This document shows, piece by piece, positions 21,498 to 48,054 of a DNA stretch of 64,000 nucleotides. The translations under genes and the position numbers were made by a program. Below the pieces are notes generated by a model that worked only from the letters and a program-made list of their open reading frames with translations, ran no database searches and was not told where the DNA came from. The first letter of the stretch is position 1. Every line of letters begins with the position of its first letter. The stretch is from Euglena gracilis (Eukaryota > Euglenida > Euglenophyceae > Euglenales), in the NCBI GenBank assembly GCA_039621445.1, contig CP154954.1:40355572-40419571 (forward strand). The letters run 5' to 3'.

Positions 21498-21625
21498 GAA
21501 GCACCCCCGCGCACACACAAACACACCAGAACAGAACAGCCGGCAAAGAAAGCAGGACCTCACCATCTTCTTGTGCTTCGCCCTCTTGGTCCTTTCCTCC
21601 CCCTTCCTCTGTCGTGGGAGTCCGA
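21470..21625. repeat. Right inverted repeat and outer arm of DIRS C
   Basis: b' (21470-21564) is the inverse of the left repeat of C (5940-6042 plus 12440-12460). c' (21560-21625) pairs with 21182-21246. C ends at 21625. Confidence 0.8.
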
Positions 21626-21752
21626 GACAGGGCAGCTCCCAAATAAAAAAAATTTCCACCCGAGCGAGTATCTTTTTTTTGGCTCGGGTCAGCTACGTGC
21701 TCCCGTGAGGGGGAGAACCCTGCACGAGGACGGGGCACCAAGGGCGAGGGAC
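21626..21752. other. Spacer between two tail-to-tail DIRS ends
   Basis: 127 bp with two small inverted pairs: CCCGAGC (near 21659) with GCTCGGG (near 21682), and GTGCTCCCG near 21698 followed by CGGGGCAC near 21731. No gene. Confidence 0.5.
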
Positions 21753-21925
21753 TCGGACTCCCACGGCACAGGAAGGGGGAGGGAGGGACATGAGGGTGAC
21801 GCGCAAGAAGATGGTGAGGTCCTGCTTTCCTTGCCCGCTGCTCTGCTCTGGTGTGTTTGTGCGCGCGCGGGGGTGCTCCATACGGCGCCTTTGTTTCCGC
21901 AGTGGGCGATGACGAGCCGTTGTAG
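21753..21925 (-). mobile_element. 3' end of minus-strand DIRS copy E/F
   Basis: The block TCGGACTCCC...GGTGAGGTCCTGC...CGATGA is the inverse of C's b'-c' right end (21470-21625), so a second B/C-type element ends here on the minus strand with terminus at 21753. I assign it to the E/F copy by orientation and order. Bases 21926-22021 between it and D show nothing recognisable. Confidence 0.6.
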
Positions 21926-22298
21926 CTAAATCTGAAAAAAAAACCAGCCTGAGTCGTCACCCCCTGCCAGTGTATGGCACCTCGGGCGCTTCACTTCCCC
22001 ACGCGAGGTCATTCGTTCTCCCTCGTGGAAAACCGACAAGGGAGGAAGGGACACCGGGGACGAAGCCCAAAGGCCTTGGTGGCCATGCGTTGCTCGCCGG
22101 GGGTGTTGCGTAGGTTTTTCCTTTGTGCTGGGTGAGGAGACCCCGCTTAGTGCCGCCTCGCCGGAGTTGGCTGAGTATGCAGCCCCGACTTGGCGACGTG
22201 GCTTCTTGCCCCTGGGCCCCCCCCTCTGCCCCCTGGCCCTCATTTTCTGACCGAGGGCTTTTGTACACAAATTTTCTTTTACCGGTGGGGGTTCGGGC

Positions 22299-23240
22299 TC
22301 ACAAGGTCTTTGTGCTTCGCCCTCGGTGCCGCTTCCTCCCTTGTCGGTTTTTCCTCGAGGGAGTGCGGGACCCCTCTGGCTCCGCACTTTGCCCTTGTGA
22401 GGCCAGATTGTGCACTGAAATTAGGGGGGCCAGGGCATTTTCCAAGGCACCTTGGGCACCAAAGCGTTGATAGTAAAAGCCTCCACCCCCCTCCACTGAC
22501 CAATTCAAAAAACTTCTTGGGCAGAAAGGCCCAATTTTCTGAGTGAACCAACTCCTGCCCCTCTGGTGGAGGGGGCCCCCCACACCTGGGGGTACCCCTT
22601 GCTTGGCCAAAAATTCCTTGGTGATAGAGGCAACGGTGTCTGCACTTATGGCCCTGAAGGGGTTTTTTAGTGAAATATGAAGGGGGCCCCAGGGCTGACG
22701 AATGAACGTGTGGCAGTTACATAACACATCATTAAATGAAATGGCTTATTTGTGGACACTGGGGTATGGACACAACCCTTTCTCTCTTGTGAAAATTTTG
22801 CCCTTTATGTTAAATTTTGATTTAGGGTGCCCCACCCAACCCACCCACCACCCACCACCCCACACACTGGTGGTTCGTTTGACTTGTGCCAAGTCAGAGG
22901 CCCTGTATAAACAGAGGATTCGTGAGGAAAAAAAAAGTTGTGTGCGCAATGTACAAGTGTCAGTGAGCACAGGGGCCTTGGCGAGCCCAGGAGGATTGGG
23001 ACGGGATCCCAGAATGCCCCATACTTCTCCAGATTTTGGTCCCAAAGCCGCTTGTGAGGGGTAAAAAGGTTGTGGAATCTCAGCCCACCAAACGCAGGAA
23101 CCAAAAGCATAGCAATGTATGTATGCATTATGGGCTTGGGCCTTGGAGAATTGGAATAATTGTATTAAAGCGTCAGCCACTTGGGCTGTGGTGGCTTCAG
23201 GGGGTGGCACCCCCATTTTCTCCAAAATTACCCACATAAG
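22299..23240 (-). pseudogene. Tyrosine recombinase of DIRS D, broken
   Basis: N-terminal part from 23237 (MGVPPPEATTAQVADAL, YRASDLAQVKRTTS, equivalent to LHRGVDLARTQRTIS of A). Its first Arg box is present. The frame then passes through a C/G-rich expansion near 22850 and changes frame at least once. The C-terminal part from 22727 has ISADTVASITKEFL, then GGPLHQRGRSWF, a frame-shifted or mutated version of the HSTRGAG box. The catalytic HYLR part is absent or unreadable. Inactive. Confidence 0.65.
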
Positions 23241-23262
23241 TGCAAAAGCACTCTGATACCTT

Positions 23263-23760
23263 TTAAACTGGGGTTTCTCCCCAGGAAATCGTCAACGGTT
23301 TTAACCTTAATTTGTTTCCCCTCCAAAATTTGCCTGAGCAAATCATGCAAAGCAGGGGCCACCTGGGGGGTGGCATTTGTTCCCCCCTGCAATTGGTGAA
23401 CATACCCACGTAGGGGATGATTTTCAGGCATGGGGCCCCTGCAACTTTCATTTTTATTAACTGAGGCCACCATGTGGCTGAATCCCAGTAGGGGGTGACC
23501 AACAAAACTTTGATCTGGGGAAACATTCTCAACCTGGGCAGAAGTTTTTGGATTATTGACCAGGGGGGGGTTTGCATAAAGATCCCCATGTTGTCCAGTG
23601 GACATTGTTATGCATTTACTGCTGTGGCTTCCCAATGGGGCCACCTGGCCACAAGATTGGGCATTTTTTTGTTGCCTGGGGAGGCAAATAAAACTGTTTC
23701 CAGATATGTGACGTTTTAAAAATGCTGCATTAGCCATTCAAAAAGTTGGGGGGTCTAAAT
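23263..23760 (-). pseudogene. Methyltransferase-like domain of DIRS D
   Basis: Reading down from about 23740, frames switch once or twice. DLYANPP and then TPPWSIIQKLLPRLRM, LLVTPYWDSATWWPQLIKM and MPPPRWPLLCMICSGKFW are clear counterparts of B's NPPWSIIPQWVQRLML, IVPHWASTSWWRQLM and PPPRWNLACLIVSGKYY. Confidence 0.7.
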
Positions 23761-23845
23761 AATTGTAGCCCCTGTTCATTTCCCGTCTGCTTATGGGGTC
23801 TGCCAGGCAATCTTTTGAAGGCTTCCAGTTGACTTAATGTGCACC

Positions 23846-24109
23846 CCTTTCTGGCTGGGATTTCATTCTTTTTCTGCTGATTTTTTTTGGTGGGGGGTTG
23901 GGCTCACCATCTGTTTCTGCTTCGCCCTCTTGGTCCGTTCCTTCCCCTTCTTGTGTTGTGGGACTCCGAGACCATTCGGGCTCCGCACTGCGAGATAGTG
24001 AGGTACTGTGCACCCCACTCTGGGCCATAATTGTTTGAAGGTTTGATGCGACTCCCTTTCTCAAATAATGGGCCTGCAAGGCTTCAAAGTTCCTCCACTG
24101 ACCCAGTTG
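23846..24109 (-). pseudogene. DIRS E/F recombinase, C-terminal end
   Basis: Minus frame with QLGQWRNFEALQAHYLRKG (catalytic Tyr present), followed by the tail VHSTSLSRSAEPEWSR and RKRMKSQPER, close to B. The internal complementary region lies at 23903-24003. It ends at the joint with D near 23825-23845. Its upstream neighbour in B (GLQVEEV) is found at 24784, on the other side of a 674-bp insert. Confidence 0.75.
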
Positions 24110-24783
24110 GCGTCTGGATATCAAGTAGTTGGTGGTTGCTTTCACACACCAGGGGGTTGGCTTCCTGCCCCAGGCAAGGCTTCCCTCCATCTGAGCTCTG
24201 TCCACTCTGGTGATGAGATGCTTCCAGGACTGCTCTCTCCACCCGCAGTGATAAAAATGGAAAATACAACTTGATGACTGTTGCGCCAAAGCGCAATGGG
24301 TAGACTCATGAAGAATGGAAATTTAAGAGTTATATTGCGCCAAAGCGCAAGTAGAAATACACTTTTAAGATTGTCAAAGCAACGTGGCTCTTGCGCCGAC
24401 GCGCAATGTTGACCAGTTTTAAGTCAACGTGACTGAGAGTAGGCTCCGTCCCCCTGTTCTACATTTTTGTGCTCCATCCCCTCTGGTGTTCTTACTCTAC
24501 CAGGGCCGTTCTCTCCCTGCGTTGTGAGATAAGTTTTAAACAGTTACATTTGTGCTTCGGCGCAAGCCATTTTGCTTTTGCAATTTTAAAATTTGTATTT
24601 CTACTTGCGCTTTGGCGCAACGTAACTTGTAAATTTCCATTCTTCATGAGCCTACCCCTTGCGCTTTGGCGCAAATGGAAACACATGTTGACACAAAAAA
24701 AGTTATCATTTTTCAAATGCGGCAATGGTCACCCACGTGTTGAATCACAAAAAAAGTCAAAAATTTGCGCCAAAGCGCAAAGT
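24110..24783. mobile_element. Foldback-type element with seven TTGCGC hairpins
   Basis: It splits the E/F recombinase between the codons for GLQVEEV and QLGQW. Two inverted arms of about 138 nt lie at 24281-24418 and 24536-24674, with about 117 nt between. Seven short hairpins TTGCGC-NNNN-GCGCAA (one is a variant TTGTGC) lie at 24281, 24335, 24391, 24550, 24605, 24659 and 24765. The first three and next three are mirror partners. No coding capacity, so it would have to be mobilised in trans. Left flank CTGGA and right flank TGAAC may be remains of a target duplication. Confidence 0.75.
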
Positions 24784-24877
24784 GAACTTCTTCCACTTGC
24801 AAACCAGCATTCATCCACCAAAAATCCCCAGCCCCTCTGGTGTTGTGTGGTTTGCAGTGGGTGGTGTCCACCCCCCC
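24784..24877 (-). pseudogene. DIRS E/F recombinase, HxxR box segment
   Basis: Minus frame GGVDTTHCKPHNTRGAG and NAGLQVEEV, the direct counterpart of B's GGVDTTHWKPHSTRGAG. The box reads HNTR, so both catalytic residues are kept. Homology to B stops in a C run at 24871-24877, and the rest of the same gene picks up at 43870. Confidence 0.75.
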
Positions 24878-25464
24878 GGCAAGGTCATGGTCCAATGTCA
24901 CTCCGATCGAAACCATACACAGTCAATCCAATGGGGGGGGTACATTATGGGGGGGTACAATAGGGGGGGCATGGTAAATAAAAATGTAGATGTAGATATG
25001 GATATGGATATGGATGTAGACATAGACATAGTCAAAGATGTATATATAGTTGTACTACCGTGTCCCCCCCACCCCCTTGGGAGGGGAATTTCGCCAAGGG
25101 TGACTAACACGGGGGTGACTAACTCGAGGGGGTCAACTTATGCCCAAATTTTGCCGCCTGTCCCAATTCCTGGGGGGTTTCAAGGTCATCTTTGGGCATT
25201 CAAAGGCACTTTTCATGAATGACAACTGTCAAAAAGTTCAGATGGCCAAAATTTGGTGTTTTATTTTTAAAAAAATAATTTCCCTTCGAAAAAAAAATTT
25301 TGCCCGGGGCCAAAGGTGACTAATAGGGGGGGTGACTAACTGGGGGGGGGCATGGTAATAGGTGTAAATACAGATGTAGGTATAGATATTGATGTAGTTT
25401 TCGATATAGATATAGATATTGATATATATATATACGTATATATATACACATATATGTCTATATC

Positions 25465-25508
<44 letters not shown>

Positions 25509-25930
25509 TATACATATATAGACATATATATATCTATGTCTATATATATATATATATCTATATATATCTATGTCTATATATATACATATAGACATAGATA
25601 TATATATAGATATAGATATAGATAGAGATATAGATATATATATATGGATATAGATACAGACATAGACGTAGACATAGAGAGAGATATAGATATAGATATA
25701 GATATAGACATAGAAGATGTAGGATAAATATAGGTATGGATATAGACATAGGCATAGACATAGACATGTACATAGGTATAGATATGGATATATCTCTCGA
25801 TAGAGACATAGGCAGAGACATAGACATAGATATAGGTATAGATACAGATATAGATATAGATATAGATAGAGATAGAGATATAGATATATATATAGATAGA
25901 AAGATAGAGAGATGGATGGATGGATGTATG
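24878..25930. repeat. Left flank of the GATA array: GTGACTAAC repeats and degenerate GATATA
   Basis: A motif GGGGGGGCATGGTAA followed by degenerate GATATA/GTAGATATAG repeats occurs twice (about 24964-25045 and 25343-25930). The word GTGACTAA occurs about four times (25099-25121 and 25315-25341), each beside a G run. The second hexamer block grades over about 550 bp into GATA repeats. This looks like an older, mutated edge of the array. No gene. Confidence 0.6.
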
Positions 25931-43384
<17,454 letters not shown>

Positions 43385-43448
43385 TAGGTAAAAATAATAT
43401 ATGCAGATGGCAGGTGAGGACTATAAACACCCCCCGGCGGTCCCTAAA
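43385..43448. other. Spacer right of the GATA array
   Basis: Unique sequence ending in ACCCCCCGGC, a word also present at the left end of the insert (24870-24880). No gene. Confidence 0.5.
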
Positions 43449-43869
43449 GTTCACCCCCACAATGACCGCCTGGGTACCCTGGGGTTAGTGAAGGGCGTAG
43501 TGTTGGGGTGAGTACCGGCCGGCCGGATTTCGCCTGCGCGCACTGCGACGGGCGCATCACCTGCCGGCGTGGGCGGCACTCACTGCTGACCCCAACTACC
43601 CCCGCACAACAAGTCCCAGCACCGGCCCGTTTGGGGTCACCGGAGGAATCCCCTGTGGGGGCCGACCACTCGTCGGCCTTTATCATTTTTCCCCCATGCC
43701 TGTCTTCCGCCCTTGGGAATGGCGCGGCATGGGTTCTGATGGGAGGCGTGTCGCGGTTGCATGCGCAGCCGCGAAGCGCATCTCTTACCGAACCCAGGCC
43801 CTGGTCCTCAGCCTAACCCTACGTCCTTCACTAACCACAGGCTACCCAGGTGGCCATCGTGGGGTGAAC
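43449..43869. mobile_element. 421-bp element H with about 58-bp terminal inverted repeats
   Basis: The left arm 43449-43506 (GTTCACCCCCACAATG...) and right arm 43812-43869 (...CATCGTGGGGTGAAC) are inverse copies with roughly 85 percent matching by eye, including CTGGGTA and GGTTAGTGAAGG. The interior is GC-rich and non-coding. MITE-like. Its right end abuts DIRS homology at CCTCTTGCAG. No clear target duplication. Confidence 0.65.
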
Positions 43870-45238
43870 CCTCTTGCAGCACCTCCTTGGTGAGGGAATT
43901 CGCTCTGTCTGAACTCGAAGATCTTTTCAAATCCAAAGATCACAACAAATTCTTTTTGTGTCCAACCATGTGGACTGTCCTTTCTGCATACTCCTTCAAC
44001 AAATGCCGGGGGCTGACAGGCAAACTAATGAGGGGGCTGTGTGACTAACTCCAAACCTCCTCAAAACAGGGCTACTGCCACCCTTCGCTTTGCAACAAAT
44101 GCTCCCACGAAACTTATTTTTCGCTGGGTTCTGACATGATAAACATCCCGTGGAGGGCCAACAGCATCCAGCAAATTGTGGTTCTGCTTCTGAGCTCTTT
44201 CACAGAAATTTCTGAGAGGTGTTTTGGATGGCTAATTATGTTCTTTAGAAATTTAGTGGGGTCCCAGAAATGGGCATAACCGCAGAAACTAGAATTCTTT
44301 TCAATGGAACCAAAAGAGGGGGAAATCTCAAAGAACCAAACCCCGGGAGTAACAAAGCTGCTTCATACACGTTTCTTGTAGTGTTGAGGCTGTGAAAATC
44401 CAGATCAAGGATGGCGTTGACCATATTGTGGACTGTGCAGTCCGGCAGGGGCACCCCTCTGTGCAAAAATTGGTCCACCAATGTCCTGAAGGCTGAGTCA
44501 TACCTTTTGACATTTCCCAGATTTTTTTCTGTAGGTATCGATACTGGACATCGATGTTTCCTGGGATTGAAATATTTTCCGGACACAATCAAGCAGTCCA
44601 ACTTCCACCTTTGGGGGGGGGGGGCGGGGCATGTCCTCCCCCCAGAAATTGGTGAGCAGACCCCACTGGGGGGCACCAGCGAATATATGCTGCCTGGCTG
44701 TTTGATTGACATTAATTGGCGCCACAGTGATGTCGAAGCCCAGTGGGATACGACAAGCAGACAAATTTGTTCTGGGATCAGCATTAATCTCTGGACTCAG
44801 CGTGGGATGGTGCTTCAGGTAGGGTTTGCATAGACTGTGGGGAGACCCCTTAAATAGGCCTTCACATCATCCACCAGTAAAGTCCCTTGGTGGGGGTATT
44901 GACAAATGAACTTGGTGATTTTTTTGTTGCTGGGGTATTATAATCTCCTGGATCTTTTCCCTCCTGGTCGGAGGTCTGCCAATGGCTCCTGGGTGGGAAC
45001 CCAAACCACCTGCAAATTGATTTGCGTTTATTGGCAATGGTACATAAGGGGTTTTAGGATGGAATTTGGGTTTGGCTTTTGGCATCCACATTTTGTAAAA
45101 CAGCTTTCTGCTATCCGGCTGTCCATGTGAAGCACAATTGTTTGTTTTGTTTTTGGCAAAGCCCTCACAGTTTGCACAGCAGACATCAATCTTTTTGATT
45201 GATGTGCAGGAGTGTATGTCCCCTGACCCTGTTCCCGT
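43870..45238 (-). pseudogene. DIRS E/F: recombinase N-part, methyltransferase-like and RNase H C-part
   Basis: Minus strand, reading down from 45238: RNase H (HMDSRIAESCFTKCG, from B's HVDSQVAVSYLTKWG), then QFAGGLGSH in another frame, methyltransferase-like end (HWASTSLWRQLMSIKQPGS, RWKLDCLIVSGKYF), recombinase start (KNLGNVKRYDSAF, LLPGFGSLRFPPLL), then decayed sequence to the codons for REILQEG at 43870. Several indels. It supplies exactly the part of the recombinase missing upstream of 24877, so both pieces probably come from one element split by the 19-kb insert. Confidence 0.75.
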
Positions 45239-45239
45239 T

Positions 45240-45419
45240 CCACAATGTTCGCGTATCGGAGATTTGAGCTTGAAATTGCCTTTGATCAGGCTTTTGATGA
45301 CATGAATAAAATCATACAACCTGTGAAGGGAGAGGCAGATCAGAGATAGGATGGGCTATTCGTACTTCTGAAGTTTGTGTTGCAGAACTTGGAATAGTAC
45401 TATCTGTCATCTGCCATTG
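45240..45419. repeat. Direct repeat of element G, left copy
   Basis: About 180 bp, begins CCACAATGTTCGCGTATC, paired with 47839-48017 in the same orientation. Confidence 0.75.
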
Positions 45420-45545
45420 TACGTTGTTTTCCGCCATAGCTGTATTTGGAAAGCGTGACATATTTTTCACAGAACTGACTCGGAAAGCGGTCATTCCTGC
45501 TGTTGGGTGGCTCGTAGAAGCTGATTGGATTTGTACCAGAAGCTG

Positions 45546-45851
45546 TTATAGGTTAAATTCTTTGGAAACACAGTTCCATCGCTTACCGAGCGTCAAAATA
45601 TGTCCTACTATTTCGTTGCGGTGAATTTCTTTGATGAGTGTTGGCACAAAACGCGGTAACACTGCGTCAAATTTCTCTTTCATTTGGGTTTCGTCTAAGT
45701 GGTGTTCTTTGGCAGCCAAACAAAACCATTTTGAGTACCACATGTCTATCAACTTCCATTTTTGGTCATGTAAGGCATATTGCCGCCATTTTTTCTCATG
45801 AATGATTCTGGGAAACAAACTCGAACATGAAGAAGCATCTTGCTCTACCAA
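45546..45851 (-). CDS. Unrecognised 101-codon frame in element G
   Basis: It starts MVEQDASSCSSLFPR and contains charged sequence (HEKKWRQYALHDQKWKL, EKFDAVLPRFVPTLIKEI) with a normal amino-acid mix and no repeats, which is more protein-like than its neighbours. No catalytic motif seen. It could be part of an element gene or chance. Confidence 0.25.
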   Translation of the reverse strand: MVEQDASSCSSLFPRIIHEKKWRQYALHDQKWKLIDMWYSKWFCLAAKEHHLDETQMKEKFDAVLPRFVPTLIKEIHRNEIVGHILTLGKRWNCVSKEFNL

Positions 45852-46144
45852 ATCCTCGCTCAGATGACCAGTTGTCCTGCGCGTTCTTTCTCACGTTTCG
45901 TAGGCAATCTGTGAACTCCATTTTAATTACCTACGGGTTTCCGTCCTGGGTTGGTCGCTTCAAATTCCAGTAGTATTACCAGTCACGCCAAAACTGTTTC
46001 CATGTGGCAGGGTCACCGTCCCAGTGGGGCTTCACTTTTTTCCGCGATTGTGATGGGGACTTTGAAAATCTTTCTGAGTAACCCGTGGTCCTTCGGTTGT
46101 GTTCATAAGGGAAGGGCCCCGGCGCGATATCGCACCATGTGTGG

Positions 46145-46633
46145 TTAAACTGGCTGTTGCACCAAGTGTATGGTTGGGGAAACTATGCGAATCTGCATGG
46201 CACACAGCATCGTGTGTACCACTGGTGCCGTGTAAACTGTGGTTTCGCGAACGCGTGAATGGAGTGCGGATGCGCATTGAGGGGGTGAGGTGCAACATGG
46301 CTGTACCGGTAGGGCTGCCAAGCGTATTTGCGAGGAATGACCATATCCATGTGTGCGATTGCGGCTCATACCATGAACTAGGTCGGACTCATGAATCTGT
46401 TGATGTAAGGGTGAGGTAGGTCTAAATTTTGTCGGAAAACCCGACTCTTCATCCGAAAGCTGGTCCATTGGGATTGGTAAGGATAAGGGGGGAACAAACT
46501 GCATGAGCAGGAAACGCGGTTTGTTGGCAATGTGCCGGTCGAGAAAGGGTTTTCCCCAATTTATGCACATGCGTGTGGGGTACAAAGCTTCCAAATTGTT
46601 GGGAATGAAAGTGTAAATAAATCGCGGCATCAC
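46145..46633 (-). CDS. Unrecognised 162-codon frame in element G
   Basis: Longest frame of G (MMPRFIYTFIPNNLEALYP...). Proline- and His-rich middle, no domain recognised. A plus-strand frame overlaps much of it (46099-46419), so coding is uncertain. Confidence 0.2.
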   Translation of the reverse strand: MMPRFIYTFIPNNLEALYPTRMCINWGKPFLDRHIANKPRFLLMQFVPPLSLPIPMDQLSDEESGFPTKFRPTSPLHQQIHESDLVHGMSRNRTHGYGHSSQIRLAALPVQPCCTSPPQCASALHSRVRETTVYTAPVVHTMLCAMQIRIVSPTIHLVQQPV

Positions 46634-47294
46634 CGCTCAGTTGTTAAATGCGGAGTTGCGCTTCCTGAAAAGCAGTTGCAAGGGTGGAAAACTGCTCCAG
46701 CGTACTAAATTGTCCCAAACCAGGATACTCGGTGGATCATGCAAATTTTGATACAGTTTGTGGAAATATTGCCGTGGTTAGCTCCAAATGATCGGATAAA
46801 GCCTTCAAACTACGTTGGAAGTAGAAAAACACCGCATCACTGCGGGATTGAGTTTCAAGTGCTGTCTCACATAAACTTTTAATTTTTGTGGCAATTGTTC
46901 ATACAAATTCGTCTAAAATGAGTCCATGCAAGGTAATGCAGGAAAATAACCCATATCGGGTGGTGCAGCAAATTGTACCATAGGACTTGGATTTGTGAGT
47001 GCATGGGGAGGATGTTGAAAAAGGCACGGTGTTTCTAACCCACCCACCGAAAAAAGTTGTCTTTGTGCAAACGCCTCAGAGTCAAATTTGCCTATCGGCA
47101 AAATTGCGAGATCCCGTTGGGGAGAATAGCTTTCAGCCGATCGGGTTTCCACCAGAACGTGTTGTGCCCGTTGACCAATGGGTTGCACCACAGAGCACAC
47201 CAATTGAGTATCAAGGATTGATTAGTTCTTTGAGAATCACTTTGCATGAACTGTCACAACAGGAGTAAATGCTCCAATCAAAGCATTCCTCGTG

Positions 47295-47393
47295 CTCTAT
47301 TGAGCATCTCCCCACCCTAATCTGCAGCTCTATCGATCATCCCTCCACCCAAATCTCCAGGTCTATTAAGCATCCCCCCACCCAAACGTCCAG
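47295..47393. repeat. Three tandem 33-bp units
   Basis: Units at 47295-47327, 47328-47360 and 47361-47393 share CTCTAT, ATC/GC ATCCC and CCACCC AAATC TCCAG at fixed spacing. The length is a multiple of three and the plus frame gives an 11-residue repeat (SIKHPPTQTSR-like) within an 82-codon frame at 47269-47517. Confidence 0.75.
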
Positions 47394-47838
47394 ATTGGTG
47401 CTTGAGCTCTGCATACTTATATTTGCAGAAAAAAACACAAAACCAAACCTCGAAAAAGAAAGAAAAGGAACAAACTTAGAAGGATATGGCAGCGTAATAC
47501 TGCCCAGGGCCTCCTGAAGCTTGTACCTGTGCGTACAAGTTGGCTCCAATCCGCTTGAGGTTGCTGTGTAGCCTCTAAGCTCAGGGCCGCCCACTTTTTG
47601 AAGACAGCTTTTGAGATAGGGGGGGAGAAATGGGCGTAGGAACATAACCTGAACTGCTACCAAGTGGACGTCCCCTGACGCGGTTCCCAGAACCTGTCGG
47701 CGTACTTACACCCTCCCTTGGGAACAAAACCAGGAGAGTAACAAGAAGGTAAAAGTCTTTCTCTGAACTATTACTTTTTTTTGCCTTGGGCTTATGCAGA
47801 GCACCAGACAAACCAGGTGTGTCTTTGAAAGGTCTGGT

Positions 47839-48017
47839 CCACAACGTTCTCGTATCAAAGATCTTGGCTTGAAATTGCCTTTGATCAGGCTTTTGATGAC
47901 GTGAATAAAATTATACCACCTGTGAAGGGAGGGGCAGATTCGAGGTAGGATAGGCTATTCCTTTTTCTGCAAATTTGTATTGCACAACCTGGAATAGTAC
48001 TATGTGGCATGCCATTG
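47839..48017. repeat. Direct repeat of element G, right copy
   Basis: About 179 bp, begins CCACAACGTTCTCGTATC, matches 45240-45419. Confidence 0.75.
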
Positions 48018-48054
48018 ACAATTCTGCACACATTATATATTCGCAGTGCCATGT

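Larger units (their letters stand above)
5940..21625 (+). mobile_element. Nested DIRS-type retrotransposon locus; outer element C
   Basis: The outer element C survives in three pieces: 5940-6042, 12440-12586 and 17302-21625, together about 4.57 kb. The first two join to give a left terminal repeat that matches B's base for base at the joint (ACTGC, five T, GTTGCC). The second and third join in frame: ATG AAA GAT at 12564 runs into TCA AGC, then CAGACAGCTGAAGCTGGA, aligning with B's ATG AGA GAT ... AAGACAGCAGAAGCTGGA. Neither joint shows a target duplication, as known for tyrosine-recombinase elements. C ends with GGGAGTCCGA at 21625. The alternative, a simple head-to-tail array, would not explain the seamless joints. 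Confidence 0.8.
22022..23825 (-). mobile_element. DIRS-type fragment D (methyltransferase-like, recombinase, 3' end)
   Basis: Minus strand, 5' truncated. Reading from 23825 down: end of RNase H (LADPISRREMNRGYNY), methyltransferase-like block with YANPP near 23585 and a second copy-frame TPPWSII, then the recombinase, then an internal complementary region (22302-22400) whose arm 22302-22359 pairs with 22022-22078. The terminal sequences keep the GGGAGGAAG core and GCCGGAGTTGGCTGA found in B, but the proteins diverge from A, B and C, so D is a third subfamily. Confidence 0.75.

Noticed and set aside
5940-21625. Simple head-to-tail tandem array of three DIRS elements
   Set aside because: The pieces of C on either side of A and B join without loss, including an in-frame gag joint, and A and B have their own complete ends. 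Nesting explains this and a tandem array does not.
24281-24780. CRISPR-like array of short hairpin repeats
   Set aside because: Repeats are only 16 bp, three are inverted relative to the others, and spacers are mirror-related. The eukaryotic retroelement context also argues against CRISPR.
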